This document shows positions 1 through 7,727 of a stretch of 16,669 nt of DNA, in pieces. How positions within the stretch are numbered: position 1 is the first letter of the stretch; each line of letters opens with the position of its first letter. The DNA lies in the NCBI GenBank assembly GCA_910579335.1, contig CAJTUQ010000061.1:1-16669 (forward strand). The letters run 5' to 3'. Position numbers and translations under genes: made by a program. The stretch comes from an uncultured Dorea sp. GTDB taxonomy: Bacteria; Bacillota; Clostridia; Lachnospirales; Lachnospiraceae. A model generated the notes under the pieces. That model was given only the letters and a program-made list of their open reading frames with translations, ran no database searches and was not told the DNA's origin.

Positions 1-2217
1 CGATCTGAAAACAGTAAATATATCTCCGTATCAGGGACGGCGGCATCGGCTGATAATATGTCGATTTCCAGAATAAAGCAGCTTGCTTCCAATGCGAGCC
101 TTACGACAGGCAAAGTGTCCTCCGGGTCGTTACAGACCGGGGCAATGAAGCTTGGGGAGGAAGGAAAGCTTTCCGAGAAAGATACGGTCAGCACGATCGT
201 GGGCGATGCGTTTTACATCAAGTACGGACAACAGATTCATACTGTAAAGCTTCAGGATTCGGACGAATTTGATTATACGACCGCAGACGGGGCGATAAAG
301 GCTATAAAGAAGGCTCTTGAAGGCGTGGAAGTTGGAAGCGGTACGAATGCGCAGACATTGGGCGATATTATAGACGTGGGCTTAGACAAGAGCGGCAAGA
401 TTAAGTTTACGGTTGACGAGAGCAAGACATACGGCAACACCGTCAAGTTAAATGGCGGTACGGGAAATATCCTTGAGGATTTGGGAATCCTGATGCCGGG
501 ACAGAATTTCAGCGAGCTGTCGGACGAGGAGAAGACCATCACATCAGACGGGCTTGTCGGGAAAGTCAATCTCCATATTACGGAGCAAAAGACATTGGCG
601 GAGCGTCTTGGCGGTGCACAGGTCAGCTTTAAATATAATGGCGAGGCGAAGTGGATAACGCTGGAGGAATATAAGGATACCGACGATATCACGACAGTCC
701 GGGATGATTTGCAGAAGAAACTGGATGAAGCGTTCGGAAAAGGCAGGATTAAAGTCACTGCCGATGAAAAGGACGGCAGCTTTACCGGACAGCTCTCTTT
801 TGAGACGGTTAAGCCGGACGGGACTTCTGATGCGTCCTCTACCCTTTCGATTTCATCAGGCACCGGCATTGTCGGAAAAAACGGTGTGTTTGGAATTATG
901 GCAGGGTCTTCCAACCGGTTGAATTTATCGGCGAATTTGGAAAACGCAGGGTTTAAGAGCGCAGATAAGTTCAAAGCAGATGAGGACGGTAATTATAAGC
1001 TTGTAATTAACGGAAAAACAGTAGAGGGAATTACAAAAGACAGTACAATTAAGGATATTATTGACAAGATTAATTCCACGGAAGGAATCGGCGTATCCGT
1101 TTCCTATCAGGAGATGTCAGACCGGTTTGTCGTTACTTCCACGGAGAACGGCGCAAGCGGGGATATCGTGTTTGATGATGAAGAGGGCAACATTGCGAAG
1201 TATTTATTCGGAGACAGAACTCTGAAAGACGGCGGCGACGGAGTGCCGGCTTCCGATTACCGGGCAGGACAGGACGCGGTGCTTGAAGTGCAGTATCCCG
1301 GTTCCGACGAACCGATTGAGATTACCCGCGGCAGCAATACGTTCTCGCTGGACGGTCTTAATATTACTTTGAAAGGTACTTTTGGATATACGGAAAAACC
1401 TGTTTTTGAGGCGGACGGAACGACTCCTAAAAAGGATGAAAACGGAAATCCGATTACGGAGCTTGTTAAAAATGAAGGCGTTGAGGCCATTACATTTGAC
1501 GCAGAGGTTGATGCGGATAAAACTGTTGAGGCAGTCAAGGGAATGATAGATTCCTTTAACGAAATTCTGGAGCTTGTGAATACTCAGGTTAAGACAAAGC
1601 CGAACCGCGATTACTTCCCGCTGACTGACGAGCAGAAAGCGGACATGACGGATGATCAGATTGAAAAATGGGAAGAGAAGGCGAAGAAAGGCATTCTCTT
1701 CGGAGACATGGATCTGCGTATGATGGCGGACAGCCTGCGTACGGTTATCAATTCCGGAAACAGTGTGGATTTGTCCAATATGGGAATTACGGTTTCCACA
1801 AATTACAGTGATAACGGCAAGCTGGTGTTTGACGAGGCAAAATTCAGGACTGCGCTGCAGAAAGACCCGGATGCAGTAAAGAATGCATTTAACAAAGCCG
1901 TCTCCAAAGATGAAAACGGCAATTCAACGCAGGGCGGCCTGATAGTTACAATGAAAAACATCATGGACAGATATGGTTCCATGACGGGGGCGACGAAGGG
2001 AATACTGGTTGAGCGGGCCGGTTCTATCTATGCTCCGACAAGCGTTATGACAAATGGCATTCAGAAGCAGCTGGATAGAATTGACGATTATGTAAAGCAG
2101 CTGCAGAAAAAGCTGGAGACTGAGACAGACCGTTATATTTCCCAGTTTACATCGCTGGAGACGCTGATTTCCCAGATGAACAGCCAGAGCAGCTATTTAA
2201 GTTCGCTGTTTGCTTAA
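1..2217 (+). CDS. fliD: Flagellar filament cap protein FliD (HAP2), 5' end cut off by window
   Basis: FliD forms the cap at the filament tip and helps flagellin subunits fold into place. The frame is open from base 1, so the ATG at 58 is internal; the conserved N-terminal FliD domain lies left of the window. 738 residues are visible. The last 240 or so (from about base 1480) are a typical FliD C-terminal domain: a helix with SFNEILELVN, an LSNMGI segment, an LQKDPDAVKNAF segment, and a terminal coiled coil ending SQSSYLSSLFA. The middle is long and beta-rich, the variable surface region of the family. It carries the peptide EKPVFEADG (1393-1419), which is also found several times in the FlgK of this window. 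fliS follows 34 bases downstream. Identity is firm; the start is unknown. Confidence 0.93.
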   Translation, partial: RSENSKYISVSGTAASADNMSISRIKQLASNASLTTGKVSSGSLQTGAMKLGEEGKLSEKDTVSTIVGDAFYIKYGQQIHTVKLQDSDEFDYTTADGAIKAIKKALEGVEVGSGTNAQTLGDIIDVGLDKSGKIKFTVDESKTYGNTVKLNGGTGNILEDLGILMPGQNFSELSDEEKTITSDGLVGKVNLHITEQKTLAERLGGAQVSFKYNGEAKWITLEEYKDTDDITTVRDDLQKKLDEAFGKGRIKVTADEKDGSFTGQLSFETVKPDGTSDASSTLSISSGTGIVGKNGVFGIMAGSSNRLNLSANLENAGFKSADKFKADEDGNYKLVINGKTVEGITKDSTIKDIIDKINSTEGIGVSVSYQEMSDRFVVTSTENGASGDIVFDDEEGNIAKYLFGDRTLKDGGDGVPASDYRAGQDAVLEVQYPGSDEPIEITRGSNTFSLDGLNITLKGTFGYTEKPVFEADGTTPKKDENGNPITELVKNEGVEAITFDAEVDADKTVEAVKGMIDSFNEILELVNTQVKTKPNRDYFPLTDEQKADMTDDQIEKWEEKAKKGILFGDMDLRMMADSLRTVINSGNSVDLSNMGITVSTNYSDNGKLVFDEAKFRTALQKDPDAVKNAFNKAVSKDENGNSTQGGLIVTMKNIMDRYGSMTGATKGILVERAGSIYAPTSVMTNGIQKQLDRIDDYVKQLQKKLETETDRYISQFTSLETLISQMNSQSSYLSSLFA

Positions 2218-2251
2218 GGCAGAGTAGATAAAGAAAGAGAGAGCAGGAAGC

Positions 2252-2614
2252 ATGGCAAATGGATATCAATCGTATAAAAACCAGTCGGTTATGACTATGA
2301 CACCGGGAGAGATGCTTCTTCTCCTTTACGATGAACTGACTAAGAGACTGGTGAGAGCAGAGTTGGCACTTAAAAAAGAAGATTATGCGCTGTTTGACGC
2401 ATCCGTACAGAGATGTGTAGACATTGTCCAGTACTTGAAAGACACGCTGAATTTTAATTATGAAATCAGCAGAGAGCTGAATACGATGTATGACTTTTTC
2501 CTGTATGAGCTGAGCAGGGTTTCCGCAGGAAGAAAAGCAGAGGTTATTGCGGAGCTCAAACCGCTTGTCAAGGATTTGAGGGATACTTTTGCGGAGGCTG
2601 CAAAGAAGGCGTGA
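2252..2614 (+). CDS. fliS: Flagellin export chaperone FliS
   Basis: FliS is a small helical cytosolic chaperone that binds the disordered C-terminus of flagellin, preventing early polymerisation and delivering it to the export gate. The 120-residue protein has the usual family length. Its N-terminus resembles other FliS proteins: a tyrosine-rich start (YQSYKNQSV), then a TPGEMLLLLYDEL helix. Helices with LNFNYEISRELNTMYDFFLYEL follow. An AG-rich site (GCAGGAAG) precedes the ATG at 2252. It lies directly after fliD, and its TGA is one base from the next start, so the three genes are probably cotranscribed and translationally coupled. Confidence 0.95.
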   Translation: MANGYQSYKNQSVMTMTPGEMLLLLYDELTKRLVRAELALKKEDYALFDASVQRCVDIVQYLKDTLNFNYEISRELNTMYDFFLYELSRVSAGRKAEVIAELKPLVKDLRDTFAEAAKKA

Positions 2615-2615
2615 T

Positions 2616-3035
2616 ATGGTGATGGAAGAAAATTACGGAGAATTATTGATGGAAATTGCCAAGATTCTTCAAAAAAAGTATACACATATGTCAGAGATAA
2701 GCAGGCTGACGGAGGAGATGGCGGAGGAATTGTCACGGGATGACCGGGTGAGCGTCCAGATGACGCTCGGCATGCGCGGCGAGGAAATTGAGAAGGTGCG
2801 CGAGTGCGACCGGAAGTTTCATTTGTTTTTGGACAGTGTTCCGCCGGAGCTTAAAGAGTGGCTTGTGAAGGCGTCTGACGGCAGAGAGAGCAGCTCGGAG
2901 AAGTACGGAAAAGAAGGAATGCTTATCGTACGTCTGTCGAAAAGCATACGCAGCGTATGGGAGAAGACAATGGTAATCGACCGTCATATGAATAAACGTT
3001 TGGCGGGAGCGGATTCTTTCTATACGGAAAGATAA
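2616..3035 (+). CDS. Small helical protein in the FliT position (probable flagellar chaperone)
   Basis: This 139-residue, largely helical, charged protein sits directly after fliS, where FliT or a FliT-like protein is usually encoded; FliT binds FliD and keeps it unassembled before export. I do not recognise a diagnostic motif, so the FliT role rests on position, size and helical character. Visible features are an N-terminal amphipathic helix (residues 4-30), an E/R-rich middle with MTLGMRGEEIEKVRECDRKF, and a basic C-terminus. I chose ATG 2616 because GAAGG lies about 6 bases upstream and the fliS stop is adjacent; ATG 2622 is possible. The frame extends upstream into fliS with no ribosome site. 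A strong terminator follows, so this appears to be the last gene of the operon. Confidence 0.6.
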   Translation: MVMEENYGELLMEIAKILQKKYTHMSEISRLTEEMAEELSRDDRVSVQMTLGMRGEEIEKVRECDRKFHLFLDSVPPELKEWLVKASDGRESSSEKYGKEGMLIVRLSKSIRSVWEKTMVIDRHMNKRLAGADSFYTER

Positions 3036-3040
3036 GGATG

Positions 3041-3067
3041 TAATAAGATAAATGAAGATGCCGATAC
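3041..3067 (+). promoter_or_regulatory. Candidate sigma-28 (SigD/FliA) promoter for the FtsE-like gene
   Basis: A -35 element TAAT (3041-3044) is followed after exactly 15 bases by GCCGATAC (3060-3067). This matches 3/4 and 7/8 positions of the known Bacillus SigD consensus TAAA-N15-GCCGATAT. The -10 box forms part of the left arm of the terminator hairpin at 3058-3104. The nearest downstream gene is the FtsE-like ATPase at 3158. Promoter activity is inferred. Confidence 0.5.
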
Positions 3068-3110
3068 GGAAAGTGAATGTAGATTCACTTTCCATATTTG
3101 GCATTTTTGT
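3058..3110 (+). terminator. Intrinsic terminator after the fliD-fliS operon
   Basis: A long imperfect hairpin has its left arm at 3058-3078 and its right arm at 3083-3104, with a perfect core (GGAAAGTGAAT against ATTCACTTTCC), loop GTAG and outer ATGCC/GGCAT pairs. TTTTT follows at once. This is a convincing rho-independent terminator just after the FliT-position gene. Confidence 0.85.
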
Positions 3111-3157
3111 GTTTCAATAGTTTTTTGACAAATACTGTCAGGCTGTGTAGGTGCAAA

Positions 3158-3919
3158 ATGAAAGAAATTGAATTAAAAGAAGTAAACAAATTATACAAAC
3201 CGGATATTGTGGCTCTTGAGGATTTTTCCCTGACAATTGAAGCGGGAGAGTTCGTTTTCGTGACCGGGCGCAGCGGTTCGGGAAAAAGTACGCTTTTAAA
3301 AGTTATAAGCGGACAAGTCTTTCCTACCTCCGGACAGATGTGGGTGAGGGGGGAGGATGCGTCCGCTTTGAAGAAGGAACAGATTCCGTACTACCGAAGA
3401 CAGTTCGGCATTATGCAGACGGATTTGGGATTGCTAAAAGAGCAGACGGCGAGGCAGAATATTGAGCTTGCCATGCGTGCCACAGAGCAACCGCCTGAGC
3501 TGACAAGACGGCGCGTGGAACAGACGATGCGCACGGTTGGGATATCCGAGCGCGCAAATCATTATCCGAGGGAGCTTTCCGGCGGCGAGGCGGCAAGAGT
3601 GCTTCTTGCAAGAGCGCTGGTAACCGACCCGAAAATATTGGTGCTGGATGAGCCGACGGCGAATCTGGACCCTTCGGCCGCATGGGACTTGATGTGCCTG
3701 ATCGATGAAATCAACAGAAAAGGGATTACGGTCCTTGTCGCCAGCCATAACAGGGAACTGGTGACGATTATGAAGAAACGGGTCGTTACCCTGGCTGCGG
3801 GAGTAAAGGTTGCGGACGAAAAAAATGTGATTTACAGTTCGACGGCAGGAGATATTTTTGACGAGCGGCGGGTGCTGAGAGAGCGCGAGGAGCGCAGGCG
3901 CAAGCAGGGCAGGCGCTGA
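3158..3919 (+). CDS. Orphan FtsE-like ABC transporter ATPase
   Basis: This 253-residue ABC ATPase resembles FtsE, the ATPase that with membrane protein FtsX activates peptidoglycan hydrolases at division. Visible motifs are Walker A GRSGSGKST (37-45), Q-loop Gln87, signature LSGGE (140-144), Walker B ILVLDEP (160-166), D-loop and switch His197. All look intact, so ATP hydrolysis is plausible. FtsE-like sequence includes the IPYYRR segment and RYP-like HYPRELSGG. It differs from standard FtsE: AAR follows the signature instead of QQR, ASHN replaces the usual ATHD, and a basic tail rich in Arg/Glu extends past the usual ~228 residues. No ftsX or other permease is adjacent; it sits between two flagellar operons. 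I chose ATG 3158 because the domain starts there; the weak AGGTG lies 4 bases upstream. The upstream TTG extension reads through the terminator and is not credible. Confidence 0.8.
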   Translation: MKEIELKEVNKLYKPDIVALEDFSLTIEAGEFVFVTGRSGSGKSTLLKVISGQVFPTSGQMWVRGEDASALKKEQIPYYRRQFGIMQTDLGLLKEQTARQNIELAMRATEQPPELTRRRVEQTMRTVGISERANHYPRELSGGEAARVLLARALVTDPKILVLDEPTANLDPSAAWDLMCLIDEINRKGITVLVASHNRELVTIMKKRVVTLAAGVKVADEKNVIYSSTAGDIFDERRVLREREERRRKQGRR

Positions 3920-3948
3920 GAAAGAATGTAAAATGCGCAGAAACAAGC

Positions 3949-3975
3949 TTAATATTTACTGATAGGTGACGATAT
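3949..3975 (+). promoter_or_regulatory. Candidate sigma-28 promoter of the flgM operon
   Basis: TTAA (3949-3952), a 15-base spacer, then GACGATAT (3968-3975). This matches 3/4 and 7/8 positions of the SigD consensus TAAA-N15-GCCGATAT. It lies about 70 bases before flgM, and the flgM-flgK-flgL operon is a known SigD target in Bacillus subtilis. The match was made by eye; activity is inferred. Confidence 0.65.
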
Positions 3976-4043
3976 TTATTATGAAAAGAAAAGTCCACAA
4001 AACAGCCAGTACGAACAGGTATATAGTGTGAGGAGGAAGGACA

Positions 4044-4355
4044 ATGAAGATAGCTATTAATAATAAAAGGGTTCATCACTATGACAGTTTGTCCTATAAA
4101 TCAAAACTTGCTGCCAGAGAGATGGGGGCGGAAAAGGCCGGCCAGAATCGTGACCGTGTGTTCATTGGTTCGGATGCTTCACAGAGCGATAAGCTGATTG
4201 CGGGGGAAGCGGCTCATAAAGTGATACAGGAAGTGCGCAGGCAAACGCCGCAGGATAAGATTGAAAGCCTGAAACAGCAGGTGGCGGACGGAACCTATCA
4301 TCCGGATGCAGAAAAAATTGCAGCGCGCATATTGCTTGAGAAGGGAATCGTATAG
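4044..4355 (+). CDS. flgM: Anti-sigma-28 factor FlgM
   Basis: FlgM binds and inhibits the flagellar sigma factor (sigma-28/SigD) until the hook-basal body is complete; it is then exported or otherwise inactivated so that late genes are expressed. The 103-residue protein has the usual size. The C-terminal half carries the family signature: DKIESLKQQVADGTYHPD followed by EKIAARIL, the sigma-binding helices. The N-terminus is polar and probably unstructured, as in other FlgM proteins. A very strong site, GAGGAGGAAGG, precedes ATG 4044. It is the first gene of the flgM-flgN-flgK-flgL unit. A sigma-28-like promoter upstream would make it part of the feedback loop it controls. flgN starts one base after its stop. 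Confidence 0.93.
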   Translation: MKIAINNKRVHHYDSLSYKSKLAAREMGAEKAGQNRDRVFIGSDASQSDKLIAGEAAHKVIQEVRRQTPQDKIESLKQQVADGTYHPDAEKIAARILLEKGIV

Positions 4356-4356
4356 A

Positions 4357-4806
4357 ATGGATGAATTTAAAAAAGTAATCGGACAATTAATAAGCCTGTT
4401 CCACCAGCTTATGAAGATTGAGGAAGTAAAGCTTCAGGCGGCTGCAGGCAACCATGTCGGGACAGTGGAGGACTGTGTCACTCAGCAGCAGGCGCTTCTT
4501 CTGAAGCTGCGCGGGCTGGAGCAGGCCAGGGAACGGGCGCAGGCAAAGGCCGGATATGCAGGGATGCAGTTCCGCCAGATTTTAGAAAAGGTTCAAGACA
4601 GCGAGCGGGAAGAGCTGTATCAACTGTTTGACGAACTCAGCAGAGAGATTCAGATGTTTCAGGAAGTGAATGAGGATGCGAACCAGATTCTTCGTACGAA
4701 TCTTCACATGATTGATAAGACATTGCGTGATAAGACGGCAAACACATATAATGGAGAAGGAAAGAGCGAGACTAATACACGGCATATGACGAGCCGGAGA
4801 GTATAG
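4357..4806 (+). CDS. flgN: FlgN-family export chaperone for FlgK and FlgL
   Basis: FlgN is a cytosolic helical chaperone that binds the C-termini of FlgK and FlgL and hands them to the flagellar export machinery. The 149-residue product is almost entirely helical and Gln/Glu-rich. A conserved-looking DCVTQQQALLLKLRGLEQ segment lies near residues 35-52, and a second long helix contains REELYQLFDELSREIQ. The tail is polar. Recognition rests on these features plus its place between flgM and flgK. Start ATG 4357 is one base after the flgM stop with AGAAGGG upstream, so translational coupling is likely. The frame extends upstream into flgM without a good site. Confidence 0.85.
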   Translation: MDEFKKVIGQLISLFHQLMKIEEVKLQAAAGNHVGTVEDCVTQQQALLLKLRGLEQARERAQAKAGYAGMQFRQILEKVQDSEREELYQLFDELSREIQMFQEVNEDANQILRTNLHMIDKTLRDKTANTYNGEGKSETNTRHMTSRRV

Positions 4807-4822
4807 ATAGGAGGAATAGCTT

Positions 4823-7711
4823 ATGATACGTTCTACATTTGCGGGATTTAATACAGCGACACTTGCGCTGAGTGCCAACCAGAGAGCATTGGACGTGACA
4901 GGACAGAACCTGTCAAATATTAATACACAAGGTTATACAAGACAGCGGCTGGATCAGGTGAGCCTCAGCCCGGTGGGGCCGAGCATTTCAAGCTCACAGT
5001 TTGACGCCAAGGTAGGTCAGGGCGTTATGATGACCGGCGTCAGCCAGATCAGAGATCCGTTCCTTGATATCCAGTACCGTACGCAGCTTCCGAAAGTGGG
5101 AACGGCGGATGCGATGGATTCTGTTCTTGCCCAGATTGGACAGATATTTGACGAGACAGATAAGGACGCGATTGCGGTTCAGTTTGATAAAATCATAACG
5201 GCGCTTCAGAATCTGGGTGACCCGGAAAATACCGGAACCGACAGTGCGGATACGGTAGTACGTTCTGCGTGCGAGGTTCTTCTGAATACGATTCATCAGA
5301 ATGGCAATAAGGTTCAGGAGTTATATGATGAATTGAAGACAAAGCTGGACGAAACGGTCGTTCCACAGATTAATAAGTATCTGGAAGAAATCGTTCAGTT
5401 AAACATTTCTATTAAAAATACGCAGGTGCTTGGCAATCCGGCGTTGGAACTTCAGGACGACAGAAATGAGTTGATAGACTCACTCGCTACATACTTCCCG
5501 ATTGACGTGCAGTACGAAAAAAAGCATATGGGCGGCGGAATCTACGTTGATGTGCTCAATATCAACCTTACGTTATCCGACGGTAAAAAAATTAATCTGG
5601 TTTCCGACGACAAGAGGGGCGAGGTAGGAATTGCAAAGGAAACGGTGATTGAGAAGGATGGCAGCGAGACCAGCCAGATTGTTGAACCGGTTGAAATATA
5701 TATTACGGAAAGCGGCGAGAATCCAAAGACATACGGAGGCGGTGACGCTGTTTTACAGAATGCCCTGCCGAATGAGATAAACGGATATATCAATGATATC
5801 CAGAGTATAAACCAGAGTATTGCAGATAATCTGGCTAAAATCGAGCAGCTTCAGGCAGCAAGCCAGGCGGCAAAAAATAACGCTGCGGATACGAGTGTTT
5901 CCGTTATCAACGATAGCATAGGAAGGATTGCTGACTTAAACGGACAGATAACTGCCGCACAGAATGCGGTGCCGCAGGATGCCAAAAAAATAGCGGAGCT
6001 TCAGAACCAGCGGACACAGGCCGTAAAGAAGCTGAAAAGTTATTTCCCGGACAGTACGTTGACGGATACCGTAGAGAACGGCGAAAGCGTTATCTATGTT
6101 TCGGATGGCCAGGGCAACAAATTCAATCTGGTTAAAGGCACTCAGGAAGGTACCGTTGCGGCGAAGAAGGACATCAATGGAAATATAGTAGAACCGGCGA
6201 CTTTGACGGTTACGTCTACAGATAATACGTCTATTGACGTGGCAGCGGGCACTTCGGTAACGAATGCAATAGCAAATGCATCCAAAGATATCGAGGAGCA
6301 GATTAGCAATATAGAGAGACGCAACGAAAGACTGACAAAGGAGCGCAAACAGAAACTTGAAGGGTTGAAGGGCTATCTGCCGGGCGTGGATGGGACGGTA
6401 GATCCCGATACCGGCATCATGGCGGTATCCTTACAGGGCGGCGGTACTCCGCCGGCGACGCTTCAGCTGATTTCCGATACGAATCAGGCCGGAAATGTCA
6501 GTGTTGTAACAGAGACGCAGACCATTGACGGGAAGGACGTAGTAAAGATTAAAGAGCCGCTCAGCCTCAATATTACCGATGCGGCAAATGTTTCGGAGGA
6601 GATGGAATTTACAGGGGCGGAGGCGGATGCCATAGCGGCAAGAATCAGCGGCTCTGTTAATGATAAGCTCAGTGAAGGCGTATTAAAGGGCGATTTGGAT
6701 ATGCTGAACAAGGCTGAGATATTTGACAAAGACATTGCGAACAATATCGGGGCGACCGACACAAAGGGAATCCAATATTACCAGAATATGCTGGATACCT
6801 TTATCAACAAGCTTGCCACAGAGATGAACCGTCTGAATGCAGTAACGGAGGAAAAGCCGGTGTTTGAGGATGACGGCACAGGCAACATGGTTCCGGTATA
6901 TGAGACGGATAAGGACGGGAACATTGTTCAGGAGCCGGTGTTTGACGCGGACGGCAATCCGGTCATGGAGCCGGTGATGGAAGACGACGGTACAGGCAAC
7001 ATGGTTCCGGTCATGGAAGATGTAAAGAAGATCGTGCAGCAGCAAAAGATGCAGGAGAAGACTTTGACGCATGAGGACGGCACGGTAGTGACATATTATG
7101 AGCCGGTATTTGACGCTAACGGCGATCCGGTCATGGAAGAGGTAGAGGTAATCGAGCAGCAGCAAAAGATGCAGCAAAAAATGCAGGATAAGCAGAAGAC
7201 GGAGACGGTTGTGGTAGAAGAAAGACCGTTATTTTCCACGACGGACGGAAGCGATACCTTTACGGCGAAAAATGTTAAGATATCTGACGAATGGATGAGC
7301 AATGAGGTTAAAATCAATACGAAGAGAGAGCCGGTAGGAGATGATAAGGGAAACAGCTCGGATAACTGGAATGTGGAGCGAATGATAAATGCTTTATCCG
7401 ACCAGAAATTCGAGTTTGTCGACCCGGACAGCGGCAAGGTATTTACGGGAACGCTTTATGAGTGTTATACGAGCATCCAGAGAGTACAGTCCGTGGAGCG
7501 TCAGGCGACATCGCAGATTCTTGATACGCATACGAAGGTGCTGGATCAGATAGCAGACTCTAAAGATTCCGTGTCCGGCGTCTGGATGGATGAGGAGGTC
7601 ATGAGCCTGATGAAATATTCACAGTCCTATAATGCGGCGTCAAGGCTGATGACGGTTATGGATGAGGTAATTGAGAGACTGATTACACAGACCGGCGTCT
7701 GCGGCAGATAG
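4823..7711 (+). CDS. flgK: Hook-filament junction protein FlgK (HAP1), unusually large
   Basis: FlgK is the first hook-filament junction protein, exported and assembled on the hook before FlgL and flagellin. The ends are classical: the N-terminus has SANQRALDVTGQNLSNINTQ, the rod-type motif; the C-terminus has VWMDEEVMSLMKYSQSYNAA and a final MDEVIERLI helix. At 962 residues it is far longer than the usual roughly 450-650. The extra length lies between residues about 190 and 810. It includes three related copies of an LQxxR...YFP plus beta-rich segment (YFP at residue 224, YFP at 407, YLP at 518), and a repeat-rich acidic and Gln-rich stretch (residues 677-810). The site TAGGAGGAAT lies before ATG 4823. 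FlgN, its chaperone, is encoded immediately upstream, and flgL follows by 16 bases. No frameshift was seen. Confidence 0.95.
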   Translation: MIRSTFAGFNTATLALSANQRALDVTGQNLSNINTQGYTRQRLDQVSLSPVGPSISSSQFDAKVGQGVMMTGVSQIRDPFLDIQYRTQLPKVGTADAMDSVLAQIGQIFDETDKDAIAVQFDKIITALQNLGDPENTGTDSADTVVRSACEVLLNTIHQNGNKVQELYDELKTKLDETVVPQINKYLEEIVQLNISIKNTQVLGNPALELQDDRNELIDSLATYFPIDVQYEKKHMGGGIYVDVLNINLTLSDGKKINLVSDDKRGEVGIAKETVIEKDGSETSQIVEPVEIYITESGENPKTYGGGDAVLQNALPNEINGYINDIQSINQSIADNLAKIEQLQAASQAAKNNAADTSVSVINDSIGRIADLNGQITAAQNAVPQDAKKIAELQNQRTQAVKKLKSYFPDSTLTDTVENGESVIYVSDGQGNKFNLVKGTQEGTVAAKKDINGNIVEPATLTVTSTDNTSIDVAAGTSVTNAIANASKDIEEQISNIERRNERLTKERKQKLEGLKGYLPGVDGTVDPDTGIMAVSLQGGGTPPATLQLISDTNQAGNVSVVTETQTIDGKDVVKIKEPLSLNITDAANVSEEMEFTGAEADAIAARISGSVNDKLSEGVLKGDLDMLNKAEIFDKDIANNIGATDTKGIQYYQNMLDTFINKLATEMNRLNAVTEEKPVFEDDGTGNMVPVYETDKDGNIVQEPVFDADGNPVMEPVMEDDGTGNMVPVMEDVKKIVQQQKMQEKTLTHEDGTVVTYYEPVFDANGDPVMEEVEVIEQQQKMQQKMQDKQKTETVVVEERPLFSTTDGSDTFTAKNVKISDEWMSNEVKINTKREPVGDDKGNSSDNWNVERMINALSDQKFEFVDPDSGKVFTGTLYECYTSIQRVQSVERQATSQILDTHTKVLDQIADSKDSVSGVWMDEEVMSLMKYSQSYNAASRLMTVMDEVIERLITQTGVCGR
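5390..6640 (+). repeat. Three diverged copies of a domain-size segment within FlgK
   Basis: At protein level, three segments share one order of features: a helix with LQxxR ending in Y(F/L)P (YFP at 5492, YFP at 6041, YLP at 6374), then a beta-rich stretch containing a VxxG turn and NLVS, NLVK or QLIS, then VEPVEIYIT, VEPATLTVT or KEPLSLNIT. Ordinary FlgK has one such DxR...LV segment. The copies have diverged too far for DNA-level repeats to be obvious. Boundaries are approximate. Confidence 0.6.
6851..7250 (+). repeat. Mosaic of short in-frame repeats in flgK
   Basis: Several near-identical DNA segments recur in frame. ACAGGCAACATGGTTCCGGT occurs at 6878-6897 and 6992-7011 (114 bases apart). 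GCAGCAGCAAAAGATGCAG occurs at 7036-7054 and 7156-7174 (120 apart), and CCGGTCATGGAAGA at 7007-7020 and 7127-7140 (120 apart). GAGCCGGT.TTTGACGC occurs at 6932 and 7100 (168 apart). All offsets are multiples of three. The peptide motif is (E)KPVFE/EPVFDADGNPVMEP with Gln-rich QQQKMQ linkers. Confidence 0.85.
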
Positions 7712-7727
7712 TAAGGAGGGAATTTAT

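Noticed and set aside
361..368. GGCGATAT inside fliD as a sigma-28 -10 box
   Set aside because: No TAAA-like -35 at 15 bases upstream (TACG instead), and it is deep in coding sequence.
3125..3157. TTGACA as a -35 for the FtsE-like gene
   Set aside because: At 17 bases it is followed only by TAGGTG, a poor -10 that coincides with the ribosome site and leaves almost no leader. The sigma-28 candidate upstream is better.
3434..3946. Long minus-strand open frame opposite the ABC ATPase gene
   Set aside because: Antisense of a gene with intact ATPase motifs; the translation is Pro/His/Arg-rich with no recognisable domain.
6683..7177. Minus-strand open frame opposite the flgK repeat block
   Set aside because: Leu/His-rich translation produced by the repeats in the sense gene; no ribosome site and no motif.
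6851..7250. CRISPR-like or intergenic repeat array
   Set aside because: The repeats are in frame, of unequal spacing and encode an open flgK reading frame.
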